NCBI RefSeq assembly: GCF_003044445.1
Contig: NZ_POWX01000010.1
Coordinates: 1-64,000, forward strand
Direction: 5' to 3'
From: Neisseria mucosa
GTDB taxonomy: Bacteria; Pseudomonadota; Gammaproteobacteria; Burkholderiales; Neisseriaceae
DNA length: 64,000 nucleotides
Of the stretch, positions 15,824-23,817 are shown one piece after another (the first letter of the stretch is position 1; every line of letters begins with the position of its first letter). The notes beneath the pieces were generated by a model that ran no database searches, was not told the origin of the DNA, and was given only the letters and a program-made list of their open reading frames with translations. A program made the position numbers and the translations under genes.

Positions 15824-18800
15824 ATGGGCAATATTGTAAATCCTGCAGGCTATCAAAAATCCAAAGAAGCTTTAAAAATGTCCTCTGATACTGATGGATG
15901 GGCAAATTCAATTTCAACTTATATAAAAGATGGTGGAGATGTAAATGCAGTGGCTGCATTGGTTTCTACTTCAGCTTTTTTACCTGGTGTTTCAGGTTTA
16001 ACGAGCTCATTGGGAGCGGTTACAACATCAGTAACGCAAATTGCACACAAAGCTAATACTAATAAGGCAATTACCTTATCTGATGGCTTGGGGTTGGTTG
16101 GTGCGGGTTTATCAGTGGTTGCTGATGGTATTGAAGCAGTATCTGAAATGGCTATGGTTTCAGTAGTAGGAGCTCCTGAAGGATTAGCTGCACATGCGGT
16201 TGGTAGCAAGCTAGGCACTATTGCTGCAGGTATTTCGGGTTTGGCAGCAACGATGTCTAATACCGGATTGGATGTAAGTTTATATAACCCATCTGCTGAT
16301 AAAAATGCACCTCCAAGCATTCCCGAGGTTATTGAAAATGTACAGAAATACCTTGAAAAAAATCACAAAGATTTGAATGAAACTTTTGAAAAGGCTTTAA
16401 AAGAATTAAATACAACAAAAGAGGAAGTTTATAAACTTATCGAAAAAAATTTAGAAAAAGCAATGCAAAAAGAGGAAGATTTTGAAGAATGGCTAAAAGA
16501 ACAATGGGATGATTCAGTTCAAACACTTAAAGAATGGGTTTGGAAATATCCTGACAATTTCCGCCAAGACGACTGGGGATCGCCCGAAAACAGAAACTGG
16601 TGTATCCCTGAAGACTGGGAACGCTGGCAAAAAGCCAACCGCGATGGCAAATACCACATCTACGACCCGCTTACCCTAGACCTAGACGGCGACGGTATCG
16701 AAACCGTTTCCCACAACGGCTACAAAGGCGCATTGTTCGATCATGACGGCGACGGTATCCGCACGGCTTCAGGCTGGGTTGCTTCAGACGACGGTTTGCT
16801 GGTTGTTGACCGCAACGGCGACGGCATCATCAATGACGGCAAGGAGCTTTTCGGCGACAGTTCCGTTTTGAAAGACGGCACGAAGGCGGCGCACGGCTAT
16901 GCGGCTTTGGCGGAATATGATTCTAATGGCGACGGCGTGGTCGATGCCAAAGATGCTGACTTTGACAAATTGCGCGTATGGCGCGATTTGAATCAAGATG
17001 GTGTCAGCCAAAAAGAGGAGTTGTTTACGCTGGAAGAAGTCGGCGTACAGTCTCTGAATGTTGCATATCAAGATACCAATCAAAATCTTGGCAATGGTAA
17101 CCGTCTGGCGCAGGAAGGCAGCTATACCGGCAAAGACGGCAATGTGCGCAAAATGGGCGATTTGTTGTTTGGCAACAATACGCTTTACAGCCGTTATAGC
17201 CAATCCGTCAATCTGACCGACGAACAGCGTGCGGCGGCAAACCTGCAAGGCATCGGCCGTTTGCGCGATCTGCGCGAAGCGGCAGCCCTTTCGCCCGCAC
17301 TTGCCGCAGCATTGCAGGCATATACCAAAGCGGAAACCAAGGCGCAGCAAAAAGCTCTCTTGGACGATCTGGTTGACAAATGGGCGCAAACCGATCCGAA
17401 TTACAGCGTCGGCACACGTTTCTCCGCCCCCATGCTGCGTACTGCGAACGAAGGTGTCGCATTGACTCCGGGACAGGAAAAGGCAATGCTGATGGTAGGC
17501 AGCGTTTCAGACGAGTACAAAGAAAAGCTGCACGAATTGGGCACGAAAATCGCGGCATTGGACGCATTCTCGGGTGAAAAGTCCGGTGTTATCTATGTGC
17601 AAAGCAAAGAGCAGATGGAAAGCTTCCTCAAAACCGTACGCGAAACTTACAGCAAGCTGACAGACAACGTTTATGAAAACCTGCTCTTCCAAACCCGTTT
17701 GCAACCGTATTTGAACAAAATCGGACTGAAGCTGGAAAACGGCGAATTCAAACTCGATTTCACTGATGTCGCCGCTCTCTTTGGTGAAGTGTACGCCCGC
17801 AGCCCTGAAAAAGCCTTTGTGGATTTGGGCGAATTTTTAGCGTACAGCAAAATCAGTTCGGGTGATAACGCATTTACCGAACTCTCATCGCTGATGGCGC
17901 AATATTCGCTGGATGCTGTAAACAGTGGTACATTCGAACAATATGCCGAAGCCTTGGGCAAAGAAGCGATGGAAAAACTCGGCCATAAAACCGGTACGGA
18001 AAAAGACGATACGCTTTATGGCAACGAACTTGCCAACTTTATTACAGGCGGCGCGGGGGATGATGCAATCAGTGGCTATGGTGGTAATGACATACTGCAT
18101 GGCGGAGCAGGTAATGACACATTACAAGGTGGTGCAGGTAAAGATACCTTGGCAGGCGGAGCCGGAGACGACAGACTGAACGGCGGCAGCAGCGAAGCCG
18201 ACACCTATGTCTTCGAAAAAGGCCACGGCAAGGATGTGGTTTCCGACAGCGCTTACCAGGCAGCTCATACCGATACGCTGCGCTTCAACGGCGCCAAGTT
18301 TGCCGAAGCCGTATTTACCCGTTCGGGCAACAACCTGGTCATCAAAGCCTACGGTGGTGAAGATGCCGTAACCGTACAAGGTTATTTCGATAGCAGTTCC
18401 TACCGCTACTACGACTTTGCCTTTGACGATAAAACCGTTACCGCCAAAGACATGGCGGGTATGAAGGTGGAAGGCGTCGGTACCGACGGCAACGAAAGCC
18501 TCTACGGCTGGGATACCGCCGACGTATTGGACGGCGGCAAAGGCAACGACTACCTGTACGGCTATAACGGCGACGACCTGCTCAAAGGCGGGGAAGGCAA
18601 TGACAGCCTTTACGGCGGCGAAGGCGTTGACACGCTGGAAGGTAATGCGGGCAATGATTACCTGAGTGGTGAGAAAGGTGCCGATATTCTCAAAGGCGGC
18701 GAAGGCAACGATGAATTGCATGGTGGCGAAGGCAGCGACATTCTGAACGGCGGAGCCGGAGACGACAGACTGTACGGCGGCAGCAGCGAAGCCGACACCT

Positions 18801-19660
18801 ATGTCTTCGAAAAAGGCCACGGCAAGGATGTGGTTTCCGACAGCGCTTACCAGGCAGCTCATACCGATACGCTGCGCTTCAACGGCGCCAAGTTTGCCGA
18901 AGCCGTATTTACCCGTTCGGGCAACAACCTGGTCATCAAAGCCTACGGTGGTGAAGATGCCGTAACCGTACAAGGTTATTTCGATAGCAGTTCCTACCGC
19001 TACTACGACTTTGCCTTTGACGATAAAACCGTTACCGCCAAAGACATGGCGGGTATGAAGGTGGAAGGCGTCGGTACCGACGGCAACGAAAGCCTCTACG
19101 GCTGGGATACCGCCGACGTATTGGACGGCGGCAAAGGCAACGACTACCTGTACGGCTATAACGGCGACGACCTGCTCAAAGGCGGGGAAGGCAATGACAG
19201 CCTTTACGGCGGCGAAGGCGTTGACACGCTGGAAGGTAATGCGGGCAATGATTACCTGAGTGGTGAGAAAGGTGCCGATATTCTCAAAGGCGGCGAAGGC
19301 AACGATGAATTGCATGGTGGCGAAGGCAGCGACATTCTGAACGGCGGAGCCGGAGACGACAGACTGAACGGCGGCAGCAGCGAAGCCGACACCTATGTCT
19401 TCGAGAAAGGCCACGGCAAGGATGTGGTTTCCGATTACGGCAGCCTGTTGGAACATACTGATACGTTGTTATTTGAGAATGCAGTATTCTCGGATGCGGT
19501 ATTCAGCCGTTTGGGTAATGATTTGGTCGTCAAAGCTTATGGCGGAGATGATCAGGTCAGTCTCCAGAACTATTTCAGCAGTAAGAATTATCAGTATGCT
19601 CAGTTTACATTTGCTGATAAGACGGTTTCTGCGGAAGAAGCTGTTAATGGCATCCTGTAA
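15824..19660 (+). CDS. FrpC-like RTX protein with self-processing module
   Basis: The 1278-residue product starts at ATG 15824 after TTAAGG. Residues 1 to about 170 are Ala/Gly/Ser-rich and partly hydrophobic; about 185-235 are Lys/Glu-rich and probably coiled-coil. D281-P282 in KYHIYDPLTLDLDGDGIE matches the calcium-triggered Asp-Pro cleavage site of the FrpC self-processing module, followed by DHDGDG, DRNGDG, DSNGDG and DLNQDG calcium loops. From about residue 740 come glycine-rich nonapeptides (GGAGNDTLQ type) and an apparently exact 594-bp tandem duplication. RTX proteins of this kind are exported by type I systems; no hlyB/hlyD-like genes are nearby. The N-terminal coding DNA is AT-rich and the rest GC-rich, suggesting a mosaic gene. 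Confidence 0.88.
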   Translation: MGNIVNPAGYQKSKEALKMSSDTDGWANSISTYIKDGGDVNAVAALVSTSAFLPGVSGLTSSLGAVTTSVTQIAHKANTNKAITLSDGLGLVGAGLSVVADGIEAVSEMAMVSVVGAPEGLAAHAVGSKLGTIAAGISGLAATMSNTGLDVSLYNPSADKNAPPSIPEVIENVQKYLEKNHKDLNETFEKALKELNTTKEEVYKLIEKNLEKAMQKEEDFEEWLKEQWDDSVQTLKEWVWKYPDNFRQDDWGSPENRNWCIPEDWERWQKANRDGKYHIYDPLTLDLDGDGIETVSHNGYKGALFDHDGDGIRTASGWVASDDGLLVVDRNGDGIINDGKELFGDSSVLKDGTKAAHGYAALAEYDSNGDGVVDAKDADFDKLRVWRDLNQDGVSQKEELFTLEEVGVQSLNVAYQDTNQNLGNGNRLAQEGSYTGKDGNVRKMGDLLFGNNTLYSRYSQSVNLTDEQRAAANLQGIGRLRDLREAAALSPALAAALQAYTKAETKAQQKALLDDLVDKWAQTDPNYSVGTRFSAPMLRTANEGVALTPGQEKAMLMVGSVSDEYKEKLHELGTKIAALDAFSGEKSGVIYVQSKEQMESFLKTVRETYSKLTDNVYENLLFQTRLQPYLNKIGLKLENGEFKLDFTDVAALFGEVYARSPEKAFVDLGEFLAYSKISSGDNAFTELSSLMAQYSLDAVNSGTFEQYAEALGKEAMEKLGHKTGTEKDDTLYGNELANFITGGAGDDAISGYGGNDILHGGAGNDTLQGGAGKDTLAGGAGDDRLNGGSSEADTYVFEKGHGKDVVSDSAYQAAHTDTLRFNGAKFAEAVFTRSGNNLVIKAYGGEDAVTVQGYFDSSSYRYYDFAFDDKTVTAKDMAGMKVEGVGTDGNESLYGWDTADVLDGGKGNDYLYGYNGDDLLKGGEGNDSLYGGEGVDTLEGNAGNDYLSGEKGADILKGGEGNDELHGGEGSDILNGGAGDDRLYGGSSEADTYVFEKGHGKDVVSDSAYQAAHTDTLRFNGAKFAEAVFTRSGNNLVIKAYGGEDAVTVQGYFDSSSYRYYDFAFDDKTVTAKDMAGMKVEGVGTDGNESLYGWDTADVLDGGKGNDYLYGYNGDDLLKGGEGNDSLYGGEGVDTLEGNAGNDYLSGEKGADILKGGEGNDELHGGEGSDILNGGAGDDRLNGGSSEADTYVFEKGHGKDVVSDYGSLLEHTDTLLFENAVFSDAVFSRLGNDLVVKAYGGDDQVSLQNYFSSKNYQYAQFTFADKTVSAEEAVNGIL
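18182..19369 (+). repeat. Tandem 594-bp repeat inside the RTX gene
   Basis: Units at 18182-18775 and 18776-19369 encode the same 198 residues (beginning GGSSEADTYVFEKGHGKDVV); only the codon just before the next unit differs (Tyr versus Asn). A third, diverged unit begins at 19370. Each unit joins a non-RTX beta domain to a block of nonapeptides. The lack of synonymous change points to a recent duplication or gene conversion. Confidence 0.92.
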
Positions 19661-19675
19661 TCTGTGTTGATGATG

Positions 19676-19720
19676 AAAGGTCGTCTGAAAACCTTGGAAA
19701 CAGGGCTTCAGACGACCTTT
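19676..19720 (+). terminator. DUS inverted-repeat terminator of the RTX gene
   Basis: An AAAGGTCGTCTGAAA stem and complement with trailing T residues starts 15 bp past the RTX stop codon. Confidence 0.75.
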
Positions 19721-19875
19721 ATTATTTTTTTAGGTTTATCTTAGATATTCGATTACTTTTTAATGAGTGATTATCGAGTTACATAAATTCTTTTTCGTTC
19801 AGGCTGTCTATTTAGAATAGGACTGCATGGAGTTATCTAAGTTTGCTATATAATCGCGTTTCTTTGATGATGAAC

Positions 19876-19915
19876 AAACGTCGTCTGAAAACATCCCTTG
19901 TTTTTCAGACGACCT
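19876..19915. repeat. Inverted DUS pair, variant arm
   Basis: The left arm reads ACGTCGTCTGAA rather than AGGTCGTCTGAA; the right arm is standard. It lies 33 bp upstream of the aldehyde dehydrogenase start and after an AT-rich stretch with no gene. Confidence 0.6.
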
Positions 19916-19947
19916 AAAATAAAACCGACATACAAAGGAGCCGAACC

Positions 19948-21291
19948 ATGTTTCACAGCATCAATGCCTATACCGGCGAAACCCTTTTCTGCCGTCCTGC
20001 GCAGAGTTATGCCGAGTTTGCACAAGAATTGACAGCGTTGAAAGTACGCCAGCAGGCGTTTGCGCGATTGGGTGTGACCGGACGGACTGCTTTGTTGCAG
20101 GCCTTTGCCGAGCGTTTGGCGCAAAACAAGGAGCGGCTTGCGGAAATGGTTTGTGAAGAAGTCGGACGCTGCCTGCATGAATGCCGTGCCGAATTGGATA
20201 AATCGGTCGAACTCATCCGATATTATGTCCGCCTTGCCCCCGAGTTGCTGGCGCATAAGACCATTGCCACGCAGGCAAGCCTCAGTCAGGTGCGTTTTGA
20301 GCCATTGGGCGTTGTGCTTGCCGTCATGCCGTGGAACTATCCTGTCTGGCAGGTTTTGCGTTTTGCTATTCCCGCGCTTTGTGCGGGCAATGCTTGTGCC
20401 GTCAAACCTGCGCCCAGCGTTGCACGGGTCAGCGCGGCGTTGCTGGAACTGGTTTCAGACGACCTTCCGCTGATTGGTGCGTGGTTGGACAACAACGATA
20501 CGTTGAAAGCCATCGAAGACACCGATGCGATGGCGTTTACCGGCTCGACGCAAACCGGCCGCCTGCTCGCCGCCCATGCGGGAATGCAACTCAAAAAAAC
20601 CGTCCTCGAACTCGGCGGCAGCAACCCTTTCATTGTCATGCCCGATGCGGATCTCGAACGCGCCGCTGCGGAAGCTTGTTATTCGCGTTTCCGCGACGCC
20701 GGTCAGTCTTGCAATGCCGCCAAACGCATTGTCGTTACCGAAGCCGTCGCCGACCGCTTCATCCCCCTGTTTCTTGCCGAATGTGCCAAATTGCAAACAG
20801 GCGATCCTAAAGACCCCGCAACCACACTCGCACCGCTACATCGCGAAGACTTGCGCGCAAATGTACACGCTCAAGTACAGGACGCAGTCGCACACGGCGC
20901 AGAAGTTTTGGCAGGCGGTTTCATTCCCGAAGGAAAGGGCTGGTTTTACCCTGCCACCGTGTTGGACAAAGTGAATCCCAACTGCCGCGTTTGGAATGAA
21001 GAGGTTTTCGGGCCAGTTGCCATGATTTTGCGGGCGAAGGACGAGGAACATGCCGTCGCCCTTGCCAACGATACGCCCTACGGATTGGGCGCCAGTATCT
21101 ATACCGCCAATACCCGCCGCGCTTGGGATTTTGCCGAAAAAATCCAAGCAGGCTCGGTCTTTATCAACCGCCACACCAGCAGCGACTTGCGCCTACCCTT
21201 TGGCGGCGTCAAAGCCTCAGGTTACGGACGGGAATTGTCTGAATTCGGCTTGTATGAATTTGTGAACGTGAAAACGTATTGGCAGAAATAA
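19948..21291 (+). CDS. NAD(P)-dependent aldehyde dehydrogenase, succinate-semialdehyde type
   Basis: The 447-residue product is a compact ALDH that oxidises an aldehyde to the acid in the cytoplasm. The general base Glu is E221 in LELGGSNPF and the nucleophile is C255 in GQSCNAAKR; MPWNYPVWQ and FTGSTQTGR are the cofactor-binding segments. The short N-terminus and SNPF/NAAKR signature are like the Sad/GabD2-type succinate-semialdehyde dehydrogenases, but substrate specificity cannot be read with certainty. AAAGGAG lies upstream of the ATG. A reverse DUS within the gene encodes VSDDL. Confidence 0.85.
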   Translation: MFHSINAYTGETLFCRPAQSYAEFAQELTALKVRQQAFARLGVTGRTALLQAFAERLAQNKERLAEMVCEEVGRCLHECRAELDKSVELIRYYVRLAPELLAHKTIATQASLSQVRFEPLGVVLAVMPWNYPVWQVLRFAIPALCAGNACAVKPAPSVARVSAALLELVSDDLPLIGAWLDNNDTLKAIEDTDAMAFTGSTQTGRLLAAHAGMQLKKTVLELGGSNPFIVMPDADLERAAAEACYSRFRDAGQSCNAAKRIVVTEAVADRFIPLFLAECAKLQTGDPKDPATTLAPLHREDLRANVHAQVQDAVAHGAEVLAGGFIPEGKGWFYPATVLDKVNPNCRVWNEEVFGPVAMILRAKDEEHAVALANDTPYGLGASIYTANTRRAWDFAEKIQAGSVFINRHTSSDLRLPFGGVKASGYGRELSEFGLYEFVNVKTYWQK

Positions 21292-21301
21292 GGAAGGATT
21301 G

Positions 21302-21357
21302 AAAAAGGTCGTCTGAAAACGCTGGGATTGCCCCATGTTGCGTTTTCAGACGACCTT
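21302..21357 (+). terminator. DUS inverted-repeat terminator
   Basis: Long stem: the DUS arms are extended by AACGC and GCGTT, with a CTTCTTTTT tail. It ends the aldehyde dehydrogenase transcript. Confidence 0.8.
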
Positions 21358-21410
21358 CTTTTTGTTGAAGCGGTGATTCGTTTTTCTCAATATTCTCCGT
21401 AGGAGTGATA

Positions 21411-21517
21411 TATAGTGGATTAAATTTAAATCAGGACAAGGCGACGAAGCCGCAGACAGTACAAATAGTACGGCAAGGCGAGGCAACGCCGTACTGGTTT
21501 AAATTTAATCCACTATA
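21411..21517 (+). repeat. Correia element, short form
   Basis: The 107-bp element carries both TATAGTGGATTAAA and TTTAATCCACTATA ends, with the GACGAAGCCGCAGACAGTAC core and no 50-bp insert. It lies between two convergent genes. Confidence 0.9.
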
Positions 21518-21584
21518 TTTGGAAATTTCCGATTATTGAATAAGAATTTTCATCTGCACCGGAATGACGGAATCTTTTTTTCAT

Positions 21585-21618
21585 AAGGTCGTCTGAAAAC
21601 CTATTTCAGACGACCTTT
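21585..21618 (-). terminator. DUS inverted-repeat terminator
   Basis: An AAGGTCGTCTGAAA arm and its complement lie 19 bp past the stop of the minus-strand ferredoxin-type gene. Confidence 0.7.
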
Positions 21619-21636
21619 ACAGTCTCTCTACCAAAA

Positions 21637-22485
21637 TCACCGTATTTCTTTGGCTGCTTCCTGCTCCGCTTTGTAACGGTGCAGATAGGCAAGCGCGGCG
21701 GCTTTTTCTTCTTCGTTGCCATATTTGACATCTCGTTGGGCGCGGCGCAATTCGGCGCGCTCTTTGGCTTCTTCGATTTGTCGGTTTTTGAATGCTTCGC
21801 GGTTGTCGGAGGCAACCAGTTTGTCTTGTTGGGATTGGGCTTTTGCCATGGCTTTGGCAATCAAATCCATGGGATTGAAGGCAGGTTTGGCGGCAGCTTG
21901 GGGTTCGGCTTGAATTTGCTCTTGTTTGGCTTTAACGGCAGCTTCGCGCTGGGCAAGCATGGCTTTGCGTTCCGCCTCGTCGCGCGCTTTGCGCTCGGTG
22001 TGCCAATCAAAACGGTTTTGCGCGTGTTCGGCGGCAGCGAAACGCGCTTCTGAAGAGAGGCTCAGGCTGCGCGCGGCGGGGAGGTATTCCTGTTCGGAGG
22101 GTATCATGTCGATACAATCCACCGGACAAGGCGGGAGGCAGAGTCCGCAGCCTGTGCATTCGTCGCTGATGACGGTGTGCATGAATTTGCTTGCGCCCAT
22201 AATCGCATCGACAGGGCAAGCGCGGATGCAGGCGGTACAGCCGATGCAGGCAGCCTCATCTATCAAGGCAACGGCTTTGGGCTGGATTTTGACGGGCGCG
22301 ACGCGCGGCTTGCCCAATAAGGTGGCAATGTCAACCATCACCGCTTCTCCTCCGGGCGCGCACAAATTAACAGGCGCATCCTCGTGCAGCAAAGCTTGTG
22401 CGTAAGGCAGGCAGCCTTGATAGCCGCATTCTTGGCACTGGGTTTGCGGCAGTAGGCGGTTGATGGTTTGAAGGTCGGTCGGCAT
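21637..22485 (-). CDS. rnfB: RnfB-like 2x[4Fe-4S] ferredoxin protein
   Basis: The 282-residue product has an N-terminal [4Fe-4S] motif (CQECGYQGCLPYA then NLCAPGG) followed by two ferredoxin clusters, CIGCTACIRACPVDA and CTGCGLCLPPCPVD. This is the cluster-binding part of RnfB, an electron-transfer protein, but the usual N-terminal membrane anchor is missing and other rnf genes are not adjacent. A charged Ala/Glu/Lys-rich tail (about 150-282) is probably helical. The ATG at 22485 is chosen over an in-frame TTG 15 nt upstream; neither has a good Shine-Dalgarno. Without Rnf partners it may act as a soluble electron carrier. Confidence 0.82.
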   Translation of the reverse strand: MPTDLQTINRLLPQTQCQECGYQGCLPYAQALLHEDAPVNLCAPGGEAVMVDIATLLGKPRVAPVKIQPKAVALIDEAACIGCTACIRACPVDAIMGASKFMHTVISDECTGCGLCLPPCPVDCIDMIPSEQEYLPAARSLSLSSEARFAAAEHAQNRFDWHTERKARDEAERKAMLAQREAAVKAKQEQIQAEPQAAAKPAFNPMDLIAKAMAKAQSQQDKLVASDNREAFKNRQIEEAKERAELRRAQRDVKYGNEEEKAAALAYLHRYKAEQEAAKEIR

Positions 22486-22679
22486 GGCAGATAGAGTCAA
22501 AATCGAAAAGGCGTATTTTATCGGGAAACGGAATGTAGGGGAATAAAGGGTTTGAAAATAAAAGAGATTCTTCTATCGTTTTACAGCAAATTCAAGTAAG
22601 AATGATGGAATTTGAATGATGGTATAAATATCCTGTATTTGAACCTCATACGGTGTGGCGGGTAGGAGCGTGGATATGG

Positions 22680-22723
22680 AAGGTCGTCTGAAAATCCTGA
22701 TTTCAGGTTTTCAGACGACCTTT
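22680..22723 (-). terminator. DUS inverted-repeat terminator
   Basis: An AAGGTCGTCTGAAAA arm and its complement lie just past the stop of the minus-strand endonuclease/phosphatase gene. Confidence 0.7.
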
Positions 22724-22736
22724 GTCGTTGGAACGG

Positions 22737-23498
22737 TCAAGGCAGTTTGGGTCGGACTTTGACGCTTAAGGGCAAGTGGTCGGATAGGCGTTGCCAGTTT
22801 TTGCCGTTGTGGATTTGGGAGTCTAGGACTTCCAGGTTGCGGGTATAGACGCGGTCGAGGCTGAGGACGGGCAGGCGGGCGGGGAAGGTTTTGGGGCGTT
22901 TGCCGTTGCTGTCCACGAATACTTCGTTCAGGTTCAGGGCGTTGCCTAAGGACAGGGCGGATTTTTGCCGCCAGTCGTTGAAGTCACCGGCGAGAATCAG
23001 CGGGCTTTGCGGATCGATGTGATGCACGACGTATTCGAAGATGGCGCGGTATTGTTTGGCGCGGTCGGGTTCGCGCAGGTTGAGGTGGGCGCACAGGCAG
23101 ACGAGCGGGGTGTCCCAACCTTCGGGCAGGACTTCGCAATGGAGGACGCCGCGCTGTTCGAGTTTGTTGACGCTGATGTTGAGATTGTGGCGGGTTTCCA
23201 GCGGCAGGCGGCTGAGGATAGCGTTGCCGTGGTGGCGCTGCGGGTAAACGGCGTTTTTGCCGTAGCTGCGGTTGTAGGAAAGGCGGTCGCCGAGGATGTC
23301 GTAATGCGGTTGTTCGGGAAAGTCGGGCAGCCTGTTGCTGCGCATCAGGTGTTGACCTTGCACTTCTTGCAAAAACAGGACATCCGAGCCTATGCCGCGC
23401 AGCTCTTCCGCCATACTGTCCACTTGGACTTTGCGGTTGAGCGCGGACATGCCTTTGTGCATGTTGTATGAGGTGATGGTAATCGGGCGGGGGGACAT
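22737..23498 (-). CDS. Endonuclease/exonuclease/phosphatase family protein
   Basis: The 253-residue product has the EEP fold signature: ITSYNMHKG near the start, the metal-binding Glu in LFLQEVQG, CLCAHLNLREPDR with the catalytic His, LILAGDFNDWR, and the C-terminal SDHLPLSVKV with the Asp-His pair. All key catalytic residues are present. Substrates in this family include nucleic acids, phosphoinositides and sphingolipids; none can be assigned here. There is no signal peptide, so it is probably cytoplasmic. It forms a single-gene unit. Confidence 0.85.
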   Translation of the reverse strand: MSPRPITITSYNMHKGMSALNRKVQVDSMAEELRGIGSDVLFLQEVQGQHLMRSNRLPDFPEQPHYDILGDRLSYNRSYGKNAVYPQRHHGNAILSRLPLETRHNLNISVNKLEQRGVLHCEVLPEGWDTPLVCLCAHLNLREPDRAKQYRAIFEYVVHHIDPQSPLILAGDFNDWRQKSALSLGNALNLNEVFVDSNGKRPKTFPARLPVLSLDRVYTRNLEVLDSQIHNGKNWQRLSDHLPLSVKVRPKLP

Positions 23499-23603
23499 GA
23501 TGTGTAACCGTAGTGTGTGAATCGTTTGTCGTTGTATTAATAGTATAGCACTGCAAGTGTTTGGTTTCAGTAAAGATTTGATGGGCTGGCGGCTGCTTGA
23601 AGG

Positions 23604-23760
23604 TATAGTCGATTAACTTTAAACCAGTACGGCGTTGCCTCGCCTTAGCTCAAAGAGAACGATTCTCTAAGGTGCTGAAGCACCAAGTGAATCGGTTCCG
23701 TACTATTTGTACTGTCTGCGGCTTCGTCGCCTTGTCCTGATTTAAATTTAATCCACTATA
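23604..23760 (-). repeat. Correia element, long form, inverted
   Basis: The 157-bp element lies in opposite orientation to the copy at 3189. The left end is TATAGTCG (one change from TATAGTGG), the right end CCACTATA. It contains the 50-bp insert. It separates the endonuclease/phosphatase gene from the two-domain glycosyltransferase. Confidence 0.9.
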
Positions 23761-23792
23761 AAACGTCGTCTGAAAGGTTTCAGACGACGTTT
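23761..23792 (-). terminator. Variant DUS hairpin
   Basis: Both arms read ACGTCGTCTGAAA with a near-zero loop, directly abutting the Correia element and 26 bp past the glycosyltransferase stop. Confidence 0.7.
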
Positions 23793-23817
23793 GAGGGGGA
23801 AGTACGCATAAAACGGT

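Noticed and set aside
18182..19369. CRISPR-like array
   Set aside because: The units are 594 bp, coding and adjacent, without spacers.
18122..19456. A 444-codon open frame antisense to the RTX repeats
   Set aside because: It is the mirror of the repeated GC-rich RTX codons, repeats exactly with them, and has no start signals or protein-like features.
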